Origin: an uncultured bacterium
Lineage (GTDB): Bacteria; Bacillota; Clostridia; Lachnospirales; Lachnospiraceae
Direction of reading: 5' to 3'
Length of the DNA: 5,197 nucleotides
NCBI GenBank assembly: GCA_905214365.1
Contig: CAJMMH010000212.1
Location: 1 to 5,197 of the forward strand
Shown: positions 1-5,197 of the stretch, in pieces
Layout: every line of letters starts with the position of its first letter
Numbering within the stretch: the stretch's first letter is position 1
Made by a program: the position numbers and the translations under genes
The notes under the pieces: generated by a model
What the model saw: the letters and a program-made list of their open reading frames with translations, nothing else
Databases searched by the model: none
What the model was told of the DNA's origin: nothing

Positions 1-1
1 G

Positions 2-556
2 ATCCGGAAGTTTAAAGAGGGCGGGGCATTGATTTCTTTTGATGTCAACTTCCGCGCGAATCTTTGGTCCGGAGCGGAGGCGAAGGCCTGCATTGAACGG
101 ATTCTTCCATATGTTGATGTATTTTTCTGCTCCGAGGATACAGCGAGGCTGACATTCTTGAAAGAGGGAGATGTCCGTTCAATTATGAAGAGCTTTGCGG
201 ATGAGTATCCGATTTCGATCGTTGCGTCTACCCAGCGTATTGTTCACAGCCCGAAGCGTCATACATTCGGATCGGTGATTTACAGCGCAAAGAATGACTG
301 TTATTATGAGGAAGAGCCGTATCGCGATATTGAAGTCGTAGACCGGATCGGAAGCGGAGATGCGTACATATCCGGCGTTCTGTATGGACTTCTTTCCGGA
401 GAGGACGATTATCAGCGCGCTCTGGAGTATGGAAATGCAACCAGCGCCCTGAAAAATACCATTCCGGGCGATTTGCTTGATACCGATCTTCGTGAAATCA
501 ACGGCATCATCCGCGAACATAAGTCAACCGGCAGAAAGTCCGAGATGGACCGCTGA
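2..556 (+). CDS. PfkB-family sugar kinase, probably KdgK-like (2-dehydro-3-deoxygluconokinase), 3' part only
   Basis: This is the C-terminal 184 residues of a ribokinase/PfkB-fold kinase. The reading frame is open to the left edge of the window, so the true start lies outside; the TTG at 29 is an internal Leu codon and not a start. Full-length relatives are about 310-345 residues. Near the visible N-terminus is FDVNFRANLW, a strand and loop typical of KdgK-like PfkB enzymes. At 344-379 is DRIGSGDAYISG, the PfkB signature 2 and anion hole. The Asp of GSGD (codon 359-361) is the expected catalytic base. Family members transfer the ATP gamma-phosphate to a sugar hydroxyl in the cytoplasm; KdgK makes KDPG from KDG in hexuronate breakdown. 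The kinase fold is certain. The KDG substrate is inferred from overall resemblance, and fructokinase or another sugar specificity remains possible. The gene ends with TGA, followed 14 bases later by a terminator, so it closes its own transcription unit. Confidence 0.85.
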   Translation: MRKFKEGGALISFDVNFRANLWSGAEAKACIERILPYVDVFFCSEDTARLTFLKEGDVRSIMKSFADEYPISIVASTQRIVHSPKRHTFGSVIYSAKNDCYYEEEPYRDIEVVDRIGSGDAYISGVLYGLLSGEDDYQRALEYGNATSALKNTIPGDLLDTDLREINGIIREHKSTGRKSEMDR

Positions 557-570
557 CCGCCCCAAAAGAC

Positions 571-603
571 AAGAGAGACTGCTTTGCGCGGTCTCTTTCT
601 TTG
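571..603 (+). terminator. Rho-independent terminator after the sugar kinase
   Basis: Bases 574-582 (AGAGACTGC) pair with 588-596 (GCGGTCTCT) as nine base pairs including one G-T wobble, closing a five-base loop TTTGC. The stem extends outward by a G-T and an A-T pair (572-573 with 597-598). The T-rich run TTCTTT at 597-602 follows directly and is shared with the stem base. It starts 14 bases after the kinase stop codon, where an intrinsic terminator is expected. The tail is interrupted by one C, so some readthrough into tepA is possible. Confidence 0.85.
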
Positions 604-631
604 TATAAAAGGACTGCACGGAGAAATACTA
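602..631 (+). promoter_or_regulatory. Candidate tepA promoter, forespore sigma (SigG-like) pattern
   Basis: TGTATA at 602-607 and AATACTA at 625-631 are 17 bases apart. They resemble the B. subtilis SigG-type pattern (GHATR, about 18 bases, CATWHTA), with one mismatch in the -10 box and a spacer one base short. No convincing sigma-A promoter with a good -35 is visible in the 557-710 gap. The site follows the terminator directly and would give a leader of roughly 70 bases before tepA. Such short degenerate motifs arise by chance, and it is not known that this organism sporulates, so this is only a candidate. Confidence 0.28.
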
Positions 632-698
632 TATCTGCGGCAGCCGTCAATCCTCTATGCGAAGTGTGATATTGCTGACAGGCGGTGTGTCCGTTTAG

Positions 699-711
699 AG
701 AGGAGAGACTG
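699..711 (+). promoter_or_regulatory. Ribosome binding site that fixes the GTG start of tepA
   Basis: AGAGGAGAG at 699-707, with AGGAG at 701-705, lies five bases before the GTG at 711. An in-frame TAG at 696-698 rules out any start further upstream. The next in-frame ATG is at codon 40 and lacks a comparable site. The GTG is therefore the best-supported start. Confidence 0.75.
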
Positions 712-1454
712 TGGAAGAAGAAAAGAAAGAACAGAATGACAGGTCAGAAGCTGGGAAAACCGGAGAAAAGGCCGGCAGGGAAGCAGATGTGCAGGAGGAA
801 ATTAGGGAGACCGGACAGATTGAGATGGCGGATGAACGGACCGGGCATCGGATTCATTTGCTGAATATCATCGGTGAGATCGAGGGGCATGAATGTCTGG
901 CATCTAATGTGAAGACAACTAAATATGAACATGTGCTGCCGCAGCTCGCAAAGCTAGAGGAGGAAAAGAAGACAGACGGGCTGTTGGTGATGCTGAATAC
1001 AGTAGGCGGTGATGTAGAGGCGGGACTGGCGATTTCCGAGATGATTGCGTCACTATCGATTCCGTCCGTATCGCTGGTGCTCGGCGGAAGCCATTCCATT
1101 GGTGTGCCGTTAGCAGTCAGCACATCCTATTCCTTTATTGTACCGACCGCAACGATGATGATTCATCCGGTCCGCCTGAATGGAATGATTATCGGTGTCC
1201 GGCAGAGCTATGATTATTTTCGGCGGATCCAGGACCGGATTACCGGGTTTATCCTGTCGCATTCCGAAATCCGAAAGGATCGCTTAGAAGAGCTGATGCT
1301 CGATACAGAGACGCTGACGCGGGATGTCGGTTCGATCCTGGTCGGCGAAGAGGCGGTAAGGGAAGGGCTGATCTGCGAGATGGGCGGCATTGCGTCGGCA
1401 GTGAGAAAACTTCACGAACTGATTGAAAATACCAAACATGTGTGTTATAATTAA
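711..1454 (+). CDS. tepA: TepA/YmfB, ClpP-fold serine protease
   Basis: A 247-residue ClpP/crotonase-fold protease of the TepA (YmfB) subfamily, close to the usual length. Residues 1-45 form a charged, Glu/Lys/Arg-rich, probably disordered tail; the ClpP domain covers about 47-240. NTVGGDVEAGLAI (96-108) matches the ClpP NSPGG strand, with Val in place of Pro as in TepA proteins. GGSHSIGVPLA (125-135) carries the nucleophile Ser129, MMIHP (149-153) carries His152, and TRDVGS (203-208) carries Asp205. The spacings of 23 and 53 residues are close to those in ClpP, so the triad looks intact and the protein is probably active. No signal peptide or membrane segment is seen. It lacks clear evidence of a Clp ATPase partner, and none is encoded nearby. 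In B. subtilis the orthologue has been linked first to protein translocation and later to spore outgrowth and SASP degradation (from memory). It sits 69 bases upstream of ftsK, matching the B. subtilis tepA-spoIIIE neighbourhood. Its last codons also carry a promoter. Confidence 0.93.
   Translation: MEEEKKEQNDRSEAGKTGEKAGREADVQEEIRETGQIEMADERTGHRIHLLNIIGEIEGHECLASNVKTTKYEHVLPQLAKLEEEKKTDGLLVMLNTVGGDVEAGLAISEMIASLSIPSVSLVLGGSHSIGVPLAVSTSYSFIVPTATMMIHPVRLNGMIIGVRQSYDYFRRIQDRITGFILSHSEIRKDRLEELMLDTETLTRDVGSILVGEEAVREGLICEMGGIASAVRKLHELIENTKHVCYN
1423..1451 (+). promoter_or_regulatory. Sigma-A promoter for ftsK inside the 3' end of tepA
   Basis: TTGAAA at 1423-1428 (five of six to TTGACA) and a perfect TATAAT at 1446-1451 are separated by the optimal 17 bases. 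An extended -10 TG stands at 1443-1444. The -10 box is formed by the last two sense codons of tepA (Tyr-Asn). The start of transcription should be near 1457-1459, giving a leader of about 66 bases before the ftsK ATG. This would uncouple ftsK from tepA transcription. It is the best promoter match I find in the window. Confidence 0.75.
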
Positions 1455-1469
1455 AAGAAGTGATTTGTG

Positions 1470-1494
1470 CTGCCGGTACAGAAGATACCGGCAG
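1470..1494 (+). promoter_or_regulatory. Perfect 9-bp hairpin in the ftsK leader
   Basis: CTGCCGGTA at 1470-1478 and its exact reverse complement TACCGGCAG at 1486-1494 enclose a seven-base loop CAGAAGA. It lies 16 bases after the tepA stop and ends 29 bases before the ftsK ATG. It is followed by ACAATTGATA, not a T-run, so it is not a standard intrinsic terminator. If the promoter at 1423-1451 is used, the hairpin starts about 13 bases into the mRNA. There it could protect the 5' end or bind a protein. It could equally stabilise the 3' end of tepA mRNA after processing. Confidence 0.6.
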
Positions 1495-1506
1495 ACAATT
1501 GATATC

Positions 1507-1516
1507 AGGAGAGGAG
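1507..1516 (+). promoter_or_regulatory. Doubled Shine-Dalgarno site of ftsK
   Basis: AGGAG occurs twice in direct succession (1507-1511 and 1512-1516). The second copy ends seven bases before the ATG at 1524, a near-ideal spacing. An in-frame TGA at 1500-1502 excludes upstream starts, so the ATG is secure. Confidence 0.8.
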
Positions 1517-1523
1517 AGTTATC

Positions 1524-4500
1524 ATGGCTGCTGCCAATTCAAAGACTGCAAAGACAAAAAAAACAGCCGCAGGCGCAAAAAAGAAAACGGCTGCCAAGAC
1601 TTCGTCAGGAAAGTCAACAGCCAGGAAGAAAACGCAGACCGCGAAGTCCTCAGCTTCCGCAAAGAAGAAGACGACAATCCCGGTTCCGCAGCCGAAAACT
1701 CCTGTTTACAGCTTTTCCCTGCTGAAGGAGGTACTGGTTATTGCAGCATTTTGTTTTTCCATTGTTTTGTTTGTCTGCTGCTTTCAAAAGCAGGGAGATT
1801 CTCTTCACTGGCTGAAAACCGGTGTTTTTTATCTGTTTGGGGCTGCGTCGTATCTGCTTCCGTTCTTCTTTTTCGGGGCCGTCTGCTGTCTGGTGTTCGG
1901 CAGGATCCGCCGTCTGACCGGATTTCGGCTGGCTTCCATTCTGCTGTTTGTGCTCGCGGCGGTTGTCATTGCTTCGTTAGCAGCTTTTGACGGAGGAATT
2001 TTCGGCAGCGCGGTTGCCAGGTGGCTTACACCGGTATTCGGAACAATCGGTACATATATTGTTATGTTTGCGGTCATTCTGATCGGCGTTGTGATGCTGA
2101 CTGGTCATTCCTTGGTCAGTGATATGTATGACAATTCCAACCGTGTCCGTAATTCAGTGAAGAAGCATCGGGTGCAGATGCGGGAACAGCATGAGCTGCA
2201 GGTCAGTGAGCGCCTGCTCCGCAAGGAGAGGGAGACGACGCTCCGCGCGCAGGAACGCCGCAGACGGATTGAAGAGCTTGAGGCAGCGAGAGAGCGGGAA
2301 ATCGCAGTCCGCGAGGAGTGGCAGCGAACCGTTGTCCGCGGAATCGGCGATACCATTGTTGAGCCGGATGAGGAACCGGCATCCGCGAAAGGCGGACGGC
2401 GCAGAAAGCGTGCACCTTCGGATGGGGCAATTTTATTTGACAGCGGGATCAGCCGCAGAGCAGTTGTTGACGCGGCGGCAGAGTCGCGGACAGCGCGGGA
2501 ACTGAGCGCGTTAGACCGCAATGCTTCGGTAGACGAGTACGCGTATGAAGAGATGGAAGGGTACGATGATGGTTGGGATGATAATGATGCGTTTGATGTT
2601 TCCGAAGACGATATTCTCAGACAGGCAGTTCATCCGTCCGGACAGTCCGATTCTTCAAAGCAGAAAGCAGCTCCGATTCCGGAGCCGGTGATCACCGGAT
2701 TGACACAGGAAGAGCCGGGCGAAGAACCAGATGAACGGGAACCGGTGGATTTTGAAGAAGAAATGCGTCCGTACCGGAACGCGTCCATTTCGGACGAATG
2801 GCTCAAAGACCCGGAAGACAACCGCTGTTGTGAAGAGAAAGAGGCATATTTCGACGAACCTGACGAGGATGATGGGTATCGCGTGGATGAAACCAGTCAC
2901 CCTGCGTATGACGGATATGAAGATGCAGGATACGGTGGATATTCGGAGGATGAAATGTCTGCCGGTTCTGACCGGGAAGAGGACAGCGCCTTTGACCAAT
3001 CTGCTTTCGGTCAATCTGAGGCCGGTGTTTCCGGCAGTCAGTATGAACAGGAACTTCCGCCTGATCCGGTCAGCGATATGGGGCAGCCCGGACCGACGGT
3101 AATTGAGAAAAATTCTTACTCCAATACTGCGGCCAGGGAAACTGTTCAGGAAAACCGGACAAAGACGGTCCGTACAGCAACCGGAAAGGTCATTACCGTA
3201 GAGTTAGACGGGCTTCCGGGCGAGAAAAAGCAGCCTGGCGAGGCGAAAAAGAGAGAGCTTGCCGAAAAACGGGAAGGCGCGATTGTGCCGGAAGAGTACA
3301 TTGAGCCAAAGGAATATGAGTTCCCGCCGATTTCCATGCTGAAAAAAGGAAGCGTCAGCGGAACTTCAAGGGAGGAAACTTCCCGCCGTCTGAAGGAGAC
3401 GGCGATGAAGCTGCAGCAGACACTGCAGAATTTCGGCGTTGGTGTTACCGTTACCAATATCAGCTGCGGACCGAGCGTAACGCGCTATGAGCTGCAGCCG
3501 GAGCAGGGAGTCAAGGTCAGCAAGATTGTATCGCTGACCGATGATATCAAGCTGAATCTTGCGGCCGCGGATATCCGTATGGAAGCACCGATTCCCGGAA
3601 AAGCGGCAATTGGTATTGAGGTTCCGAATAAGGAAAAGCAGCCCGTTGCGCTGCGGGATCTGTTAGATACCGATGAGTTTCGCAAGCACCCGTCCAAGGT
3701 GGTGTTTGCAGCCGGAAAGGATATTGCCGGCAGTGTCATTCTTGCCGATATTGCCAAGATGCCTCATCTGCTGATTGCCGGAGCAACCGGTTCCGGTAAG
3801 TCTGTGTGCATTAATACCATTATCATGAGTATTCTTTATAAAGCAAAGCCATCCGAGGTCAAGATGATTATGATTGACCCGAAGGTCGTAGAGCTGAGCG
3901 CCTATAACGGCATTCCCCATCTGCTGATTCCGGTCGTTACTGATCCGAAAAAGGCGGCCGGGGCGCTGAACTGGGCAGTGACAGAGATGACGGATCGTTA
4001 TCAGAAATTTGCTCAGTATCGGGTACGCGATATGAAGGGGTACAATGAAAAGGTAGATGCAGCGCTCCGCGATGGAGCGGAAGGGCCGGATGCCCCGAAG
4101 AAAATGCCGCAGATTGTGATTATCGTGGATGAGCTGGCGGATCTGATGATGGTTGCGCCTGGTGATGTAGAGGATGCAATCTGCCGTCTGGCACAGATGG
4201 CGAGAGCAGCAGGCATCCATCTGGTAATTGCTACGCAGCGTCCGTCCGTCAATGTCATCACCGGACTGATCAAGGCCAATGTTCCGTCGCGGATTGCGTT
4301 CAGCGTCAGCAGCGGAACCGACTCCCGCACCATTATTGATATGAACGGCGCTGAGAAGCTTCTTGGAAAAGGTGATATGCTGTTTTATCCGTCCGGATAT
4401 CCGAAGCCGCTTCGCGTACAGGGCTGCTTTGTATCGGATGAAGAGGTACAGGATGTCGTAAAGTTCCTGAGCGAGCAGAAGGGCGTCATTGGCGGCGGAC

Positions 4501-4775
4501 AGGATCCGAATATATCATTGGACGCATCTTCCGCAGAAGGTGCGGGCGGCGCGAAAGCGGCTGACCGGGACGAGTATTTTGAACAGGCCGGAAGGTTTAT
4601 CATCGAAAAGGAAAAAGCGTCAATTGGTATGTTGCAGCGGATGTTCAAAATCGGTTTTAACCGTGCGGCAAGAATCATGGATCAGCTCGCGGAGGCCGGA
4701 GTTGTCAGCGAAGAGGAGGGAACAAAGCCCCGCCGCGTGCTGATGACGATGGAAGAGTTTGAAAGTACCTGCTGA
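1524..4775 (+). CDS. ftsK: FtsK/SpoIIIE-family DNA translocase
   Basis: A 1083-residue membrane-anchored, ATP-driven double-stranded DNA pump that acts at the division or sporulation septum to clear or segregate chromosome ends. Residues 1-58 are a Lys/Ala/Thr tail with no acidic residue. Four membrane segments lie near 67-87, 100-126, 136-155 and 171-193. Residues 200-590 are a linker: a Glu/Arg-rich stretch predicted helical (215-270), then an acidic, Tyr-containing, probably disordered part (336-510). The alpha domain starts near 597. The beta motor has Walker A GATGSGKS (753-760), Walker B IVIIVDE (864-870), ATQRPSVNVITG (903-914) and DSRTIIDMNGAEKLLGKGD (933-951). The gamma winged helix (about 1015-1077) has FKIGFNRAARIMDQL, the DNA-reading helix for orientation sequences. 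All motor motifs are intact. At 1083 residues it exceeds B. subtilis SpoIIIE (787) mainly through the linker. The membrane segments argue against a soluble SftA-type protein. FtsK versus SpoIIIE naming cannot be settled from sequence alone. Tandem in-frame stops TGA TAA end the gene. Confidence 0.97.
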   Translation: MAAANSKTAKTKKTAAGAKKKTAAKTSSGKSTARKKTQTAKSSASAKKKTTIPVPQPKTPVYSFSLLKEVLVIAAFCFSIVLFVCCFQKQGDSLHWLKTGVFYLFGAASYLLPFFFFGAVCCLVFGRIRRLTGFRLASILLFVLAAVVIASLAAFDGGIFGSAVARWLTPVFGTIGTYIVMFAVILIGVVMLTGHSLVSDMYDNSNRVRNSVKKHRVQMREQHELQVSERLLRKERETTLRAQERRRRIEELEAAREREIAVREEWQRTVVRGIGDTIVEPDEEPASAKGGRRRKRAPSDGAILFDSGISRRAVVDAAAESRTARELSALDRNASVDEYAYEEMEGYDDGWDDNDAFDVSEDDILRQAVHPSGQSDSSKQKAAPIPEPVITGLTQEEPGEEPDEREPVDFEEEMRPYRNASISDEWLKDPEDNRCCEEKEAYFDEPDEDDGYRVDETSHPAYDGYEDAGYGGYSEDEMSAGSDREEDSAFDQSAFGQSEAGVSGSQYEQELPPDPVSDMGQPGPTVIEKNSYSNTAARETVQENRTKTVRTATGKVITVELDGLPGEKKQPGEAKKRELAEKREGAIVPEEYIEPKEYEFPPISMLKKGSVSGTSREETSRRLKETAMKLQQTLQNFGVGVTVTNISCGPSVTRYELQPEQGVKVSKIVSLTDDIKLNLAAADIRMEAPIPGKAAIGIEVPNKEKQPVALRDLLDTDEFRKHPSKVVFAAGKDIAGSVILADIAKMPHLLIAGATGSGKSVCINTIIMSILYKAKPSEVKMIMIDPKVVELSAYNGIPHLLIPVVTDPKKAAGALNWAVTEMTDRYQKFAQYRVRDMKGYNEKVDAALRDGAEGPDAPKKMPQIVIIVDELADLMMVAPGDVEDAICRLAQMARAAGIHLVIATQRPSVNVITGLIKANVPSRIAFSVSSGTDSRTIIDMNGAEKLLGKGDMLFYPSGYPKPLRVQGCFVSDEEVQDVVKFLSEQKGVIGGGQDPNISLDASSAEGAGGAKAADRDEYFEQAGRFIIEKEKASIGMLQRMFKIGFNRAARIMDQLAEAGVVSEEEGTKPRRVLMTMEEFESTC

Positions 4776-4805
4776 TAAAAAGCATGTTATCGAATCAGGA
4801 AGGTT

Positions 4806-4815
4806 CCCTGCAGGG
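4806..4815. repeat. 10-base perfect palindrome in the ftsK-fhs gap
   Basis: CCCTGCAGGG reads the same on both strands. It sits 30 bases after the ftsK stop and 37 bases before the fhs ATG. With no loop and no T-run it is unlikely to be a terminator. It could be a small dimeric-protein site or chance. The rest of the 77-base gap holds no convincing promoter or terminator, so fhs may be read partly from the ftsK transcript. Confidence 0.3.
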
Positions 4816-4838
4816 CAGCAGCGGAAGTACACCCGAAG

Positions 4839-4844
4839 AGGAGG
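4839..4844 (+). promoter_or_regulatory. Consensus Shine-Dalgarno site of fhs
   Basis: A full AGGAGG lies eight bases before the ATG at 4853, inside the purine run GAAGAGGAGGAGAAGAAA. It is the strongest ribosome binding site in the window, in keeping with a highly translated metabolic enzyme. It selects the ATG at 4853 over the ATG at codon 13. Confidence 0.85.
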
Positions 4845-4852
4845 AGAAGAAA

Positions 4853-5197
4853 ATGAAGAGTGATATTCAGATTGCACAGGAAACACCAATGTCCCATATC
4901 CGTGATGTTGTGGCTCCGTACGGAATCACAGAGGACGACCTGGAACTGTACGGCAAGTATAAGGCAAAGCTTTCCGATGAACTCTGGGAGCGTGTGAAGG
5001 ACAGACCGGACGGAAAGCTGGTTTTGGTTACGGCGATTAATCCAACCCCGGCCGGAGAAGGAAAGACAACGATCAGCATCGGTCTGACGCAGGCGCTGAA
5101 CCAGCTTGGAAAAAAAGCACTGGTGGCTCTCAGAGAGCCGTCGCTTGGTCCGTGCTTCGGCGTGAAGGGTGGAGCGGCCGGCGGCGGATACGCGCAG
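4853..5197 (+). CDS. fhs: Formate-tetrahydrofolate ligase, N-terminal part
   Basis: The first 115 codons of formate-tetrahydrofolate ligase (10-formyl-THF synthetase, EC 6.3.4.3). The frame is open to the right edge; the whole enzyme is about 555 residues, so roughly one fifth is present. It joins formate, ATP and tetrahydrofolate into 10-formyl-THF in the cytoplasm. This feeds purine and fMet-tRNA synthesis and, in acetogens, the methyl branch of the Wood-Ljungdahl pathway. Visible family marks are the N-terminal MSHIRDVVAPYGI (13-25), the P-loop-like ATP site PTPAGEGKTT (64-73), and ALREPSLGPCFGVKGGAAGG (92-111), the conserved segment that follows it. Nothing suggests a defect in the visible part. 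It starts 77 bases after ftsK on the same strand with no terminator seen between. The enzyme is universal in Clostridia, so its presence alone does not show acetogenesis. Confidence 0.97.
   Translation, partial: MKSDIQIAQETPMSHIRDVVAPYGITEDDLELYGKYKAKLSDELWERVKDRPDGKLVLVTAINPTPAGEGKTTISIGLTQALNQLGKKALVALREPSLGPCFGVKGGAAGGGYAQ

Noticed and set aside
29..556. A separate short gene starting at TTG 29.
   Set aside because: The frame continues upstream to the window edge with kinase-like sequence, there is no ribosome binding site, and the product would lack the N-terminal half of the PfkB fold.
643..685. Imperfect stem of GCCGTCA with TGACAGGC before tepA, considered as a riboswitch or leader element.
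   Set aside because: Only seven pairs with a bulge around a loop of more than 20 bases, and no known riboswitch core was recognised.
672..699. TTGCTG and TTTAGA as a sigma-A promoter for tepA.
   Set aside because: The -10 match is poor, the spacer is 16 bases, and the predicted start of transcription would fall within or after the ribosome binding site.
1360..1367. GGGAAGGG matches the E. coli KOPS consensus GGGNAGGG and lies just upstream of ftsK.
   Set aside because: About one chance match is expected in a window of this size on two strands. It encodes ordinary TepA residues, and orientation sequences differ in Firmicutes (SRS in B. subtilis).
1460..1990. A 176-codon plus-strand frame overlapping the start of ftsK in another frame.
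   Set aside because: Its product has no domain and a Ser/Arg/Cys-rich, frame-shifted composition. The overlapping FtsK frame has clear membrane segments and a strong RBS.
3663..4220. A 185-codon open frame on the minus strand opposite the FtsK motor.
   Set aside because: It lies wholly under the most conserved FtsK motor sequence, has no recognisable domain and is a by-product of the codon bias of the sense gene.
4759..4793. TTGAAA and TATCGA as a promoter for fhs at the end of ftsK.
   Set aside because: The spacer is 23 bases and the -10 matches only three of six positions. No alternative -10 sits at 16-18 bases.

Overview
The window looks like ordinary chromosomal DNA of a low-to-mid GC Firmicute. 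Most likely this is a clostridial gut-type bacterium such as a Lachnospiraceae member. That placement is inference, resting on about 50% GC by eye, purine-rich Shine-Dalgarno sites (AGGAG and AGGAGG), a GTG start, and the character of four recognisable proteins. All four genes are on the + strand. I see no mobile element, CRISPR array, tRNA, rRNA or sign of gene transfer.

Layout: (1) bases 2-556 hold the C-terminal part of a PfkB-family sugar kinase, probably KdgK-like, entering from the left edge and closed by a Rho-independent terminator at 571-603. (2) The 154-base gap to 710 holds that terminator, a speculative promoter at 602-631 and the RBS of the next gene. (3) Bases 711-1454 encode TepA, a ClpP-fold serine protease with an intact Ser-His-Asp set and a GTG start. 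(4) The end of tepA carries a near-consensus sigma-A promoter (TTGAAA, 17 bases, TG-T-TATAAT). A perfect 9-bp hairpin lies downstream in the leader of ftsK. (5) Bases 1524-4775 encode a 1083-residue FtsK/SpoIIIE DNA translocase. It has a Lys/Ala-rich tail, four membrane segments, a linker of about 390 residues, and complete alpha, beta and gamma domains. (6) Bases 4853-5197 are the first 115 codons of fhs, formate-tetrahydrofolate ligase, cut by the right edge.

How they work together: tepA next to ftsK/spoIIIE is also the arrangement in Bacillus subtilis (from memory). There SpoIIIE pumps DNA into the forespore, and YmfB/TepA has been linked to spore outgrowth. A shared sporulation or cell-cycle theme is therefore reasonable but not shown here. 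The sugar kinase and fhs are metabolic neighbours with no evident functional tie. fhs has its own strong RBS 77 bases after ftsK with no terminator between them, so readthrough from ftsK is possible.

No undescribed system stands out. The points most worth checking are the promoter-plus-hairpin leader of ftsK, the unusual tail and linker of FtsK, and a possible forespore-type promoter before tepA.
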